Origin: UBA1546 sp049302185
GTDB taxonomy: Bacteria; Nitrospirota; Thermodesulfovibrionia; Thermodesulfovibrionales; UBA1546
Length of the DNA stretch: 33,724 bases
Direction: 5' to 3'
NCBI GenBank assembly: GCA_049302185.1
Contig: JBAQLV010000004.1
Coordinates: 1-33,724, forward strand
Shown here: piece by piece, positions 1 through 7,126 of the stretch
Position numbering within the stretch: the stretch's first letter is position 1
Layout: each line of letters opens with the position of its first letter
Position numbers and translations under genes: made by a program
The notes under the pieces: model-generated
The model's database searches: none
The model's input: the letters and a program-made list of their open reading frames with translations, nothing else
Told to the model about the DNA's origin: nothing

Positions 1-201
1 GACCTGATTATGAATCTTGGAAACTTTTTATTTGAATATAATCACCTGAGAAAACATGGTGGATTGAATTATATGACACCTTTTGATAAACTTGAAAAAG
101 TTACCGAATTAGTGAGCGAGAACAACAGTCCCGAATCTACGGCTTCGCCCGTAATTCTGGGACAGTCCCCTGTCAAGGCATGGATGGGGAGAGGTTTATA
201 A
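1..201 (+). CDS. Transposase C-terminal fragment (IS481/IS3-type integrase core), cut by window start
   Basis: The open frame runs in from base 1, so the gene is 5'-truncated by the window edge. The visible part has the last piece of a DDE integrase core: a YNHLRKHGGL stretch followed by MTPFDKL, which matches the usual 'YN..RPH..L...TP...' ending of IS3/IS481-type transposases. The last residues (from about ENNSPES to the TAA stop) look less conserved and may be element-end sequence read as protein. No terminal inverted repeat or target duplication can be defined because the 5' part is missing. A different transposase fragment lies at the other end of the window. Confidence 0.75.
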   Translation, partial: DLIMNLGNFLFEYNHLRKHGGLNYMTPFDKLEKVTELVSENNSPESTASPVILGQSPVKAWMGRGL

Positions 202-221
202 GTAGGACGATTAAACTGTGC

Positions 222-238
222 GGCGGCTATCAGCCGCC
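222..238. terminator. GC-rich stem-loop between transposase tail and TPR gene
   Basis: A perfect 7-bp stem (GGCGGCT / AGCCGCC, 3-nt loop) lies between the stops of two converging genes. On the + strand a T6 run follows about 10 nt later, so it could be a weak terminator for the transposase. It could also be part of the IS end. Confidence 0.35.
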
Positions 239-253
239 CGCATCCATTTTTTG

Positions 254-1255
254 TTATCTCTTTTGTAAAAACCTTTGCAACCAATCACAGCCGTTCTCAT
301 ACCCCAAATTACATGCCTTTTTAAAATCAGAAATCATCTTATCGTATTGCCCTTTCTTATAATAAGCAACCGCACGACTATTGTAAGCTTCTCCATCATT
401 AGGATTTATAACAATTGACCTATTATAATCCTCAATAGCCTTATCATATTGACCTTTAGTATAATAAGCAACCCCCCGATCATTATAGTATCTAACATTA
501 TTAGGATTTATAGCTATTGCCTTGTTAAAATCTTCAATTGCCATGTCACGTTGACCTTCGTAAGCATAAGCGATTCCACGTTTATTGTAGGCATCTGCAT
601 AATTCGTATTTAATGTAATTGCCCATGTATATGCCTCTATAGCTTTATAGCCCTCTTCGTTTAAATAATGCTGGTTTCCCTTAGCAAACCACTCATTCGC
701 CTGAAATAATCTCTCATCATCCGTAATCTTTGCCTCAACCTGCTTCCTTTCCTTTTTATCCTTTGCCTGTGCCAATTGCTTCTTTAATTCCTCAATCTCC
801 TTCTGGCTCTTATCGTAAGCCTCCTGTACCTTTTTGTAATCTTCAACAACTGATTTGTCTTTAACCTTAATCTTATTTGCCATCTCCTGAATCCTGTCAG
901 GATTTACCCTTGCCTTTATCTTTACCCAAAAGCGAATACCGTCGCCAACAATAGTTCTTTTTTTATCAAGTATCTCAACCTCCATAATCCCTGATGTTAG
1001 AACCTTTATCTCATCCTCTGTTACCTGCATATTCTCCACTTTTGTATAATTTTCCACATAAGTCCCTGCCTGCTCAAGGGCAACCCTCTTTGCATTAAGC
1101 AATGCCCTGCTCTCTGCAACAGATGGTGTCTCTCCATCTCCCATATTGTATGCCCCTTCTGAAATAATCTCCTTTCCGCCTAAGGCGGATGTAAACCCAT
1201 GTGAGGGATAAAACAAAAAAAGGGCAGCAATCATAATTGCAAAAATATGTCTCAT
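254..1255 (-). CDS. Secreted TPR-repeat protein with N-terminal FlgT/LPP20-like domain
   Basis: This is a 333-residue protein of unknown function, probably exported and envelope-associated. Residues 1-20 form a signal peptide (MRHIFAIMIAALFLFYPSHG). Residues about 30-125 resemble the FlgT-N/LPP20-type domain of envelope proteins: an A-rich helix, 'EQAGTYVENYT', then a 'SGIMEVEIL' strand and 'FWVKIKARV'. Residues about 130-175 are a charged coiled coil. Four TPR units with a 34-residue period follow (about 186-321), with typical A-Y-x-x-R-G and A-I-x-D-x-x-x-A-I positions. The frame opens further upstream, but ATG 1255 is chosen because GGAGG sits 6 nt before it. A TTGACC-N17-TATTAT promoter at 1329-1357 also lies inside the longer reading. 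The gene is monocistronic and divergent from the fatty-acid operon. TPR and signal peptide are clear; the FlgT-like assignment is by eye. Confidence 0.8.
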   Translation of the reverse strand: MRHIFAIMIAALFLFYPSHGFTSALGGKEIISEGAYNMGDGETPSVAESRALLNAKRVALEQAGTYVENYTKVENMQVTEDEIKVLTSGIMEVEILDKKRTIVGDGIRFWVKIKARVNPDRIQEMANKIKVKDKSVVEDYKKVQEAYDKSQKEIEELKKQLAQAKDKKERKQVEAKITDDERLFQANEWFAKGNQHYLNEEGYKAIEAYTWAITLNTNYADAYNKRGIAYAYEGQRDMAIEDFNKAIAINPNNVRYYNDRGVAYYTKGQYDKAIEDYNRSIVINPNDGEAYNSRAVAYYKKGQYDKMISDFKKACNLGYENGCDWLQRFLQKR

Positions 1256-1328
1256 ATTAAACCTCCGCATAAACCACAATTCGGGACAGCAGGTTTTTTG
1301 TTTTATATTCTCTATCCCCATGTTAGCA

Positions 1329-1357
1329 ATAATATAAGATACCAAAATGTTGGTCAA
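1329..1357 (-). promoter_or_regulatory. Sigma70-type promoter of the TPR gene
   Basis: Read on the minus strand, TTGACC (1352-1357) and TATTAT (1329-1334) are separated by exactly 17 nt. Transcription would start near 1322, giving a leader of about 65 nt before ATG 1255. Confidence 0.6.
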
Positions 1358-1440
1358 GGTAAATTTCACATTCCTGTAAAATCTGATTATGAGAAGGTTA
1401 AAATTGATTCTTGGGGAGGCATATAAAAAAAGATGTTTCC

Positions 1441-1470
1441 TTGACATGCTTTTAATGCATTCTTTATAAT
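1441..1470 (+). promoter_or_regulatory. Near-consensus sigma70 promoter of the yceD-rpmF-plsX-fabH operon
   Basis: TTGACA (1441-1446) and TATAAT (1465-1470) are both perfect consensus hexamers, with an 18-nt spacer. The predicted start is near 1477, about 24 nt before ATG 1501. It faces away from the TPR gene promoter. Confidence 0.75.
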
Positions 1471-1500
1471 TAAACACTTTTCTTTAAATGGTCCGGAAAA

Positions 1501-2007
1501 ATGAAGATATTGATTTCAGAGATACCTGATGAGGGTCTGGAACTTACAATTAATGAGAAGCTTGAGTCAGATGTTATAAAACTGGTTTCTCCTGTAAAAG
1601 GGCAGTTAAGCATAAGGAAGATAATGCCCGAGGTTGTAATACAGGGTGAGATAACGGCAAGTGCGGAGTTTGAATGCAGCAGATGCCTGAAAAACTATAC
1701 ATCTGAGATAAGCGCTCCAATTATTGTAACGTACCACCCTGCCGAGGGATTGAAGGCAGAGGGCAAGCGCGAGATTAGGGAAGATGAACTGGAGACAGGA
1801 TTTTATTTCGGGGATGAGCTTGATCTCACGGAACTGCTGAAAGAGCAGATACTTTTGAATGTTTCCATGAAACCGCTGTGCAGTGAAACCTGCAAGGGCA
1901 TGTGCCCGAAATGCGGGACAGACTTAAATGTGAATAAATGCAGTTGCAATTTAGATAAAACAGACTCAAGACTTGAGGTTCTGAAAGAATTATTAAGAAG
2001 GGAGTAA
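1501..2007 (+). CDS. YceD/DUF177 family protein (23S rRNA accumulation-type)
   Basis: This 168-residue protein belongs to the YceD (DUF177) family, which almost always precedes rpmF. In E. coli and plants the family is linked to 23S rRNA accumulation and processing. Two cysteine clusters are visible: ECSRC near residues 58-62 and a C-terminal set near 127-149 (CSETCKGMCPKCG then KCSC) that could bind zinc. rpmF starts 4 nt after the stop, and the whole operon is read from the promoter at 1441-1470. The Shine-Dalgarno upstream of ATG 1501 is poor (GGTCCGGA region). Family assignment rests on gene order plus the cysteine pattern. Confidence 0.85.
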   Translation: MKILISEIPDEGLELTINEKLESDVIKLVSPVKGQLSIRKIMPEVVIQGEITASAEFECSRCLKNYTSEISAPIIVTYHPAEGLKAEGKREIREDELETGFYFGDELDLTELLKEQILLNVSMKPLCSETCKGMCPKCGTDLNVNKCSCNLDKTDSRLEVLKELLRRE

Positions 2008-2011
2008 AAAA

Positions 2012-2200
2012 ATGGCTAATCCGACGCACAGACATACAAGGACAAGAAGAGACAAACGCAGGGCAAACTGGAAGGGACAGACGCCCAATCTCAGCTCGTG
2101 CCCTGAATGTAAGGAATTAAAGCTGTCGCACAGGGCGTGCCCAAGCTGCGGTTCGTATAACGGCCACAAGGTTCTTGAAACAGTTGAAAAGGAAGCATGA
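2012..2200 (+). CDS. rpmF: 50S ribosomal protein L32
   Basis: This 62-residue basic protein opens with the L32 signature (MANPTHRHTRTRRDKRRA). It carries a zinc ribbon of the C+ type: Cys30, Cys33, Cys43 and Cys46 (CPEC ... CPSC). GGGAG lies just upstream, overlapping the yceD end. The TGA stop overlaps the ATG of plsX (ATGA at 2197-2200), so the two are translationally coupled. The yceD-rpmF-plsX-fabH order is the classic bacterial arrangement. Confidence 0.97.
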   Translation: MANPTHRHTRTRRDKRRANWKGQTPNLSSCPECKELKLSHRACPSCGSYNGHKVLETVEKEA

Positions 2201-3219
2201 GGATTGCCCTTGATGCCATGGGGGGCGATTATGCCCCTGCTGTCACGGTAGAGGGCGCTGTTGAGAGTGTAAGCGAATACGACGACCTTGAGGTCATACT
2301 TTTCGGGGACGAAGCACAGCTCAAGAAAGAACTGAAGGACAGGCGCTGCACATCCAACCGCATTCATATCAGGCACACATCTCAGGTCATAGGAATGCAT
2401 GAGTCTCCTGTTACCGCTCTCAGAAAAAAAAAGGATTCTTCTATCAGGCGCGCTGTTGATGCCGTGAAAAATAAAGAAGCTGACGCAGTGGTGAGCGCAG
2501 GCAATTCAGGCGTTGCAATGGCTTCGGCGCTCTTTGTTCTCGGGAAATCAAAGGGCGTTGACAGGCCTGCAATTGCAGCGACAATGCCTACACTTAAAGG
2601 CCTGTTTGTTCTGATAGATGCCGGTGCAAATGTTGACTGCAAGGCAGAGAATCTGCTTCAGTTTGGATTGATGGGCAGTTCATATTGCAAGGCGATTTTC
2701 GGCAAACGCGAGCCGAGGGTGGCGCTTCTGAGCATAGGCGAGGAAGATGTGAAGGGTAACGAACTTACCAGAGAGGCATTCAAACTTCTTAAAGGCACAA
2801 ATCTGAATTTTATAGGAAATATAGAGGGAAAAGATGTTTTTTCCGGCGATGCTGATGTGGTGGTCTGCGATGGATTTATAGGAAATGTAGTCTTGAAAAC
2901 CAGCGAAGGTCTTGCTGAGGTGATAATAAAAATGCTCAAGAGAGAGATTGCAGGAATGGCAGCAGGAAGGATTGGGTATCTTTTTATGAAGCCTGCTCTG
3001 AAGAACTTCAGAAAGAAAACAGACTATGCCGAGTATGGAGGCGCGCCTCTGCTCGGAATAAACGGCACATGTATAATAAGCCACGGGAGATCTTCATCGC
3101 GCGCAATAAGAAATGCAATCAGGGTTGCCGTAGAGTTTTCCAGAAAAAAAGTGCATGAGATTATCTCGGAGGAGATATTGAATCTTCGCGCAAAGGAGAA
3201 GACTGTTGTTAAGGACTAA
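2197..3219 (+). CDS. plsX: Phosphate acyltransferase PlsX
   Basis: The protein has 340 residues, the usual PlsX length. It makes acyl-phosphate from acyl-ACP and phosphate at the cytoplasmic membrane face, the first step of the PlsX/PlsY glycerolipid route. The N-terminal IALDAMGGDYAP motif, the VVSAGNSGVAMA segment and the late AEYGGAPLLGI motif are diagnostic. Translation is coupled to rpmF by an ATGA overlap, and its last bases contain the start and ribosome site of fabH. No PlsY is in the window, but gpsA follows two genes later and supplies glycerol-3-phosphate. Confidence 0.96.
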   Translation: MRIALDAMGGDYAPAVTVEGAVESVSEYDDLEVILFGDEAQLKKELKDRRCTSNRIHIRHTSQVIGMHESPVTALRKKKDSSIRRAVDAVKNKEADAVVSAGNSGVAMASALFVLGKSKGVDRPAIAATMPTLKGLFVLIDAGANVDCKAENLLQFGLMGSSYCKAIFGKREPRVALLSIGEEDVKGNELTREAFKLLKGTNLNFIGNIEGKDVFSGDADVVVCDGFIGNVVLKTSEGLAEVIIKMLKREIAGMAAGRIGYLFMKPALKNFRKKTDYAEYGGAPLLGINGTCIISHGRSSSRAIRNAIRVAVEFSRKKVHEIISEEILNLRAKEKTVVKD

Positions 3220-4186
3220 GATTATCGCAACAGGCTCTTATGTACCGGAGCGTGTGCTTACCAATTTTGACCTTGAAAAGATGGTTGATACCTCTGATGA
3301 ATGGATCATGGAGAGGTCAGGCATAAGGGAAAGGCGGATAGCAAGCGAGAAAGAGGCAGCATCTGATCTTGCGTATGAGGCTGCAAAGGCGGCTCTGAAA
3401 AGAGCGGATATAAAAGCAAAAGATATTGAATTGATAATTGTTGCAACAGTCACGGGAGACATGCCTACACCTGCAACTGCCTGTCATCTTCAGCATAAGC
3501 TCGGCATAAAAAAAGCTGCTGCCTTTGATGTAAATGCTGCATGTTCAGGATTTCTTTACGGGCTCTCGATAGCAGACAGTTTTATAAAAAGCGGCGCTTA
3601 TAAAAGAATACTGCTTGTCGGCACAGAGGTACTTTCCCGCTTTACTGACTGGGAAGACAGGACAACTTGCGTGCTTTTCGGCGACGGCGCCGGAGCTGTA
3701 ATACTGGAAGCCACGGATGAAGACAGGGGAATAGTTTCTACACATATAAGGTCTGACGGAGCGCTGTGGGAACTCCTGCATATGCCGGGCGGAGGCTCGA
3801 TTAATCCTCCCTCTAAAGAGTCACTGAAAAAGAGACAGCACTATCTTAAGATGAAAGGCAACGAGACCTTCAAGGTTGCTGTAAGGACACTTGAAAATCT
3901 TGTGGCAAGAACCCTCGAAGAAAACAAGCTCAAGGCATCCCAGATTTCCCTTCTTATACCTCATCAGGCAAATCTGAGGATCATACAGGCAACTGCTGAA
4001 CGGCTTAATATTCCGATGGAAAAGGTCTTTGTCAATATTGATAAATATGGGAATACCTCTGCCGCCTCTATTCCTATTGCGCTTGATGAGGCTGTCAGGC
4101 AGGGCAGGGTAAGGGATGGAGATTATGTTCTTCTTGAGGCTTTCGGCGGCGGGCTTACATGGGCATCGGCATTGATAAAATGGTAG
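3206..4186 (+). CDS. fabH: Beta-ketoacyl-ACP synthase III
   Basis: The 326-residue FabH condenses acetyl-CoA (or another acyl-CoA) with malonyl-ACP to start fatty-acid synthesis. The Cys-His-Asn triad is visible: Cys113 in AACSGFLYGL, His253 in IPHQANLRI and Asn283 in KYGNTSAASIP. The start is a TTG at 3206 with AAGGAG seven nt upstream, inside the end of plsX, giving a 14-nt overlap. No ATG fits before the conserved TKIIATGSYVPE start. Confidence 0.96.
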   Translation: MLRTKIIATGSYVPERVLTNFDLEKMVDTSDEWIMERSGIRERRIASEKEAASDLAYEAAKAALKRADIKAKDIELIIVATVTGDMPTPATACHLQHKLGIKKAAAFDVNAACSGFLYGLSIADSFIKSGAYKRILLVGTEVLSRFTDWEDRTTCVLFGDGAGAVILEATDEDRGIVSTHIRSDGALWELLHMPGGGSINPPSKESLKKRQHYLKMKGNETFKVAVRTLENLVARTLEENKLKASQISLLIPHQANLRIIQATAERLNIPMEKVFVNIDKYGNTSAASIPIALDEAVRQGRVRDGDYVLLEAFGGGLTWASALIKW

Positions 4187-4244
4187 GATAGATTAATGCA
4201 GACATTACATCAGCATTAATTTTGATAGGAGAGGATAATTAGGT

Positions 4245-5234
4245 ATGGGCTATATTGCAGTCATAGGCGCCGGCAGCTGGGGTACAACCCTTGCGTGTAT
4301 TTTATCCGAGAAAGGTTATGACATTTCTCTATGGGTATACGAGGAATCCCTTGCCGAAGAGATAAGGAACACAAGAATAAACAGTATTTACCTGCCTGAT
4401 ATCGCTATTCCTGACAACATAAGAATTACGCATAAATTGAATGAAGCCGTAAGACAGGCCAGATATGTTGTGAGCGCTATCCCGACACAATATACAAGAG
4501 CAGTATTCAAAAAGGCGGATTTTTATATTCCCGATGAGGCAGTAATCATAAGCGCATCAAAGGGGATAGAACGCGGAACTCTTCTGACAGTTTCTTCTAT
4601 ATTCAAAGAAATTACAGGGCATAAGATCGCTGTGCTTTCAGGCCCTAGCTTTGCAAAAGAGGCGATAATGAAAAAACCTACGGCAGTAACGCTTGCAACA
4701 GAAGATAAGGATACAGGCTTGCTGCTTCAGGAAATTTTAAATACAAATCATTTCAGGGTTTATACTAATAATGACTTAATCGGCGTTGAGCTTGGCGGGG
4801 CATTGAAAAATGTGATGGCTATTGCATCAGGAATATCTGATGGTCTCGGATTGGGCAACAATGCACGCGCAGCGCTGATAACAAGAGGGCTTGCCGAAAT
4901 GAGGAGGCTTGGTCTTGCGATGGGCGCAAAAGAGGAGACTTTTTCCGGATTAAGCGGGCTTGGTGATCTGGTGCTGACATGCACAAGCGTAATTTCAAGG
5001 AATCACACGACAGGAGTTAAACTCGCTCAGGGCATTAAACTCGCTGATATTCTCTCACAGACAAGGGCGGTTGCAGAAGGAGTGGATACTGCTGAATCAG
5101 CCTATCAGCTTTCCCAAAAATATAATGTTGAGATGCCTATTGTGGAGCAGGTATACAAAGTCCTCTACGAGGACAAAAGCCCTGCGGAGGCAGTCAATGA
5201 CCTCATGAACCGCGCGTTGAAGTCTGAGTTTTAA
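4245..5234 (+). CDS. gpsA: NAD(P)H-dependent glycerol-3-phosphate dehydrogenase
   Basis: The 329-residue protein reduces dihydroxyacetone phosphate to sn-glycerol-3-phosphate for phospholipid synthesis. The Rossmann motif GAGSWGTTLA is at residues 8-17. The SGPSFAKE segment and the catalytic-lysine region GGALKNVMAIASG are as in GpsA. It follows fabH after 58 nt with a GGAGAGG ribosome site. Its place next to plsX and fabH groups the two precursors for lysophosphatidic acid in one transcript. There is nothing unusual in length or motifs. Confidence 0.96.
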   Translation: MGYIAVIGAGSWGTTLACILSEKGYDISLWVYEESLAEEIRNTRINSIYLPDIAIPDNIRITHKLNEAVRQARYVVSAIPTQYTRAVFKKADFYIPDEAVIISASKGIERGTLLTVSSIFKEITGHKIAVLSGPSFAKEAIMKKPTAVTLATEDKDTGLLLQEILNTNHFRVYTNNDLIGVELGGALKNVMAIASGISDGLGLGNNARAALITRGLAEMRRLGLAMGAKEETFSGLSGLGDLVLTCTSVISRNHTTGVKLAQGIKLADILSQTRAVAEGVDTAESAYQLSQKYNVEMPIVEQVYKVLYEDKSPAEAVNDLMNRALKSEF

Positions 5235-5242
5235 TTTCAGGA

Positions 5243-5980
5243 ATGAACAACGACAAAATAAAGAAGATTCTTTCATCGGTAAAAAGCGGCGGCATCTCTG
5301 TTGAAGGCGCGGTAAAAAAGCTTAAACACTTTCCATACGAAGACATCTCATTTGCTAAGGTTGACCACCACAGGCATCTGAGGCAGGGAGTGCCTGAGGT
5401 TATCTTTGCGTCAGGAAAGACAAAGGAACAGGTGATAAGCATTGCAAAGGCAATGTATAAAAAAAGCAAAAGATTCCTCATTACTAAAGCTGCCAAAAGC
5501 ATTTATAATGCCCTTAAGGTCAAAGGCGCTGTTTTTCATCCTGCGTCAGGAATTATTTCAATAGGAGAGGAAAAGAAAAAAACCGGGAATGTTCTTGTTC
5601 TTACAGCAGGAACATCAGACATCCCCGTTGCAGAGGAGGCAGCTGTCACAGCCTCGTTTCTTGGAAGCAATGTAAATACTCTGTATGATGTCGGAGTTGC
5701 CGGGCTTCACAGGCTTATGGACAATAAGAAATATATTAAAGACGCCAGGGTTATCATCGTTGTTGCAGGAATGGAGGGCGCTCTTCCATCGGTTGTAGGG
5801 GGATTAACGGACAAGCCTATAATTGCTGTGCCTACATCAACAGGATACGGCACGAGCCTCGGCGGATTAACTGCGCTCTTTGCAATGCTCAATTCATGCG
5901 TGCCCGGAATTGCTGTCATGAACGTGGACAATGGATTCGGAGCAGGGTGTCTGGCGCATAAGATAAATACATTAGTTTGA
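5243..5980 (+). CDS. larB: LarB, nickel-pincer-nucleotide (pyridinium-3,5-biscarboxylate) synthase
   Basis: The 245-residue protein has the LarB pattern. A short helical N-terminus is followed by a DHHRHLRQGVPEVIFASGKT segment, then a PurE-like domain (VLTAGTSDIPVAEEAA, VVAGMEGALPSVVGGL, VPTSTGYG). LarB carboxylates and hydrolyses nicotinic acid adenine dinucleotide in the first step of the nickel-pincer cofactor of lactate racemase-type enzymes. LarC, LarE and LarA are not in the window, so the rest of the pathway must be elsewhere or the gene has another role. It starts 8 nt after gpsA and is probably cotranscribed. The thiamine promoter overlaps its last codons. Confidence 0.9.
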   Translation: MNNDKIKKILSSVKSGGISVEGAVKKLKHFPYEDISFAKVDHHRHLRQGVPEVIFASGKTKEQVISIAKAMYKKSKRFLITKAAKSIYNALKVKGAVFHPASGIISIGEEKKKTGNVLVLTAGTSDIPVAEEAAVTASFLGSNVNTLYDVGVAGLHRLMDNKKYIKDARVIIVVAGMEGALPSVVGGLTDKPIIAVPTSTGYGTSLGGLTALFAMLNSCVPGIAVMNVDNGFGAGCLAHKINTLV

Positions 5981-6006
5981 CATTGGTTTAAAAACTAATT
6001 TATACT
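5977..6006 (+). promoter_or_regulatory. Promoter of the TPP-riboswitch/thi operon
   Basis: TTGACA (5977-5982) overlaps the larB stop codon. TATACT lies at 6001-6006 after an 18-nt spacer. Transcription would begin at about 6013, exactly where the riboswitch P1 helix starts. Confidence 0.7.
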
Positions 6007-6012
6007 TAAATC

Positions 6013-6106
6013 AACCCTTAGGGGGAGGCTTAAAGCCTGAGAGTCCCGATTTTATCGGGAGACCCCTTGAACCTGATACGGGTAATACCGGCGTAGGAAT
6101 TAGGGA
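6013..6106 (+). promoter_or_regulatory. TPP riboswitch (THI element) aptamer
   Basis: The conserved THI-box cores are present: the GGGGAGGCTT...AAGCCTGAGAG side (6021-6052) and the ACCCCTTGAACCTGAT ... GGTAATACCGGCGTAGGAA side (6062-6099). The variable P3 arm is TCCCGA/TCGGGA. P1 can form between 6015-6020 and 6100-6105. By family knowledge it senses thiamine pyrophosphate and represses the genes below. Confidence 0.95.
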
Positions 6107-6112
6107 CTGTTG

Positions 6113-6145
6113 ACCGTATTCCTAAGGGATGCGGTTTTTTGTTTT
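6113..6145 (+). terminator. Intrinsic terminator, expression platform of the TPP riboswitch
   Basis: A 10-bp stem (6113-6122 with 6126-6135, two G-U pairs, 3-nt loop) is followed directly by T5-G-T5. The 8 bases at 6015-6022 (CCCTTAGG) are perfectly complementary to 6121-6128 (CCTAAGGG). The same strand that makes P1 when ligand is bound can therefore open this hairpin when it is not. Confidence 0.85.
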
Positions 6146-6146
6146 T

Positions 6147-6350
6147 ATGAGGCTGGTTATAAACGGAGAAGATTTAGAAGTATCAAAGGCTGAGACTCTT
6201 CAGGAGCTCCTTGGAGAGCTTCGCATTAAACCTGAGAGGGTTGCTGTTGAGGTAAACCTTTCAATAATAAAGAAGTCTGATTATGACAGTTGCAGGCTGA
6301 AAGATGGGGACAGGATTGAGATTGTGAATTTTGTTGGAGGAGGAATGTGA
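6147..6350 (+). CDS. thiS: Sulfur carrier protein ThiS
   Basis: This 67-residue ubiquitin-fold protein carries sulfur as a C-terminal thiocarboxylate for thiazole synthesis. It begins MRLVINGED and ends FVGGGM, so one methionine follows the Gly-Gly that must be terminal in the active form. ATG 6147 sits one base after the terminator T-run and has no Shine-Dalgarno. An in-frame ATG at 6129 is possible but would add MRFFVF and lies inside the terminator stem, with AAGGG touching it. The ribosome site of thiG (GGAGGAGGA) is the same DNA that codes for the Gly triplet. The first-gene position under TPP control supports the call. Confidence 0.88.
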   Translation: MRLVINGEDLEVSKAETLQELLGELRIKPERVAVEVNLSIIKKSDYDSCRLKDGDRIEIVNFVGGGM

Positions 6351-6352
6351 AG

Positions 6353-7123
6353 ATGGAAGACAAACTGATAATTAAAGGAATAGAATTTAAATCCCGTCTC
6401 TGGGTTGGGACAGGGAAGTATAAGGACTTTGAAGAGACAAGGAAGGCTATTGAGGCATCAGGCGCTGATGTTGTCACTGTTGCTGTAAGAAGGGTTAACA
6501 TCATAGACAGGAAGTCCGAAAACCTGTTTGACTATATTGATCCCAAGAAATACAAGATTCTTCCGAATACTGCCGGCTGTTACAATGTTGATGATGCCCT
6601 CAGATATTCAAGGCTTGCAAGAGAGGCAGGTATTTCGGATATGATTAAGCTTGAGGTAATAGGAGACGAAAAAACACTCTTCCCTGATGTTATCGGCCTG
6701 CTAAAAGCAACAGAGATTCTCGCAAAGGAAGGCTTTCTTGTATTCCCATACACCAATGACGACCCTATCATGGCGAAAAAACTGGTTGATGCAGGCGCTG
6801 TTGCTGTAATGCCGTTGGCTGCTCCGATAGGTTCCGGACTTGGAATAAGGAACCCATACAATATCAAGATTATTTTAGAGACAGTGAAGGCGCCGGTTAT
6901 TGTGGACGCTGGTGTAGGAACTGCGTCTGATGTTGCTGTTGCGATGGAATTAGGCTGTGATGCGGTGCTTCTTAACACTGCGATTGCAGGGGCAAAAGAT
7001 CCGATTGCGATGGCAAGCGCTATGAAGCATGCGGTGATTGCAGGCAGGCTTGCGTATAAGGCAGGCAGAATTCCTAAAAAACTTTATGCTGCTGCGAGCA
7101 GTCCGATTGAGGGGATGCTGTAA
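6353..7123 (+). CDS. thiG: Thiazole synthase ThiG
   Basis: ThiG joins 1-deoxy-xylulose-5-phosphate, dehydroglycine and ThiS thiocarboxylate into the thiazole phosphate. The protein is 256 residues from ATG 6353. The Schiff-base lysine is Lys99 in MIKLEVIGD, and the phosphate-binding GVGTASDVAVAMELG and AVLLNTAIAGA motifs are intact. The frame could open at GTG 6347, overlapping the thiS stop. ATG 6353 has the better spacing (8 nt) from GGAGGA. The partners ThiH or ThiO (dehydroglycine) and ThiF (ThiS adenylation) are absent from this cluster and must lie elsewhere. Confidence 0.94.
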   Translation: MEDKLIIKGIEFKSRLWVGTGKYKDFEETRKAIEASGADVVTVAVRRVNIIDRKSENLFDYIDPKKYKILPNTAGCYNVDDALRYSRLAREAGISDMIKLEVIGDEKTLFPDVIGLLKATEILAKEGFLVFPYTNDDPIMAKKLVDAGAVAVMPLAAPIGSGLGIRNPYNIKIILETVKAPVIVDAGVGTASDVAVAMELGCDAVLLNTAIAGAKDPIAMASAMKHAVIAGRLAYKAGRIPKKLYAAASSPIEGML

Positions 7124-7126
7124 GAA

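Noticed and set aside
1256..1477. Longer N-terminus of the TPR protein (frame opens at 1477)
   Set aside because: A GGAGG-ATG at 1255 precedes a clean signal peptide, and the -10/-35 boxes of the gene lie inside the extra part.
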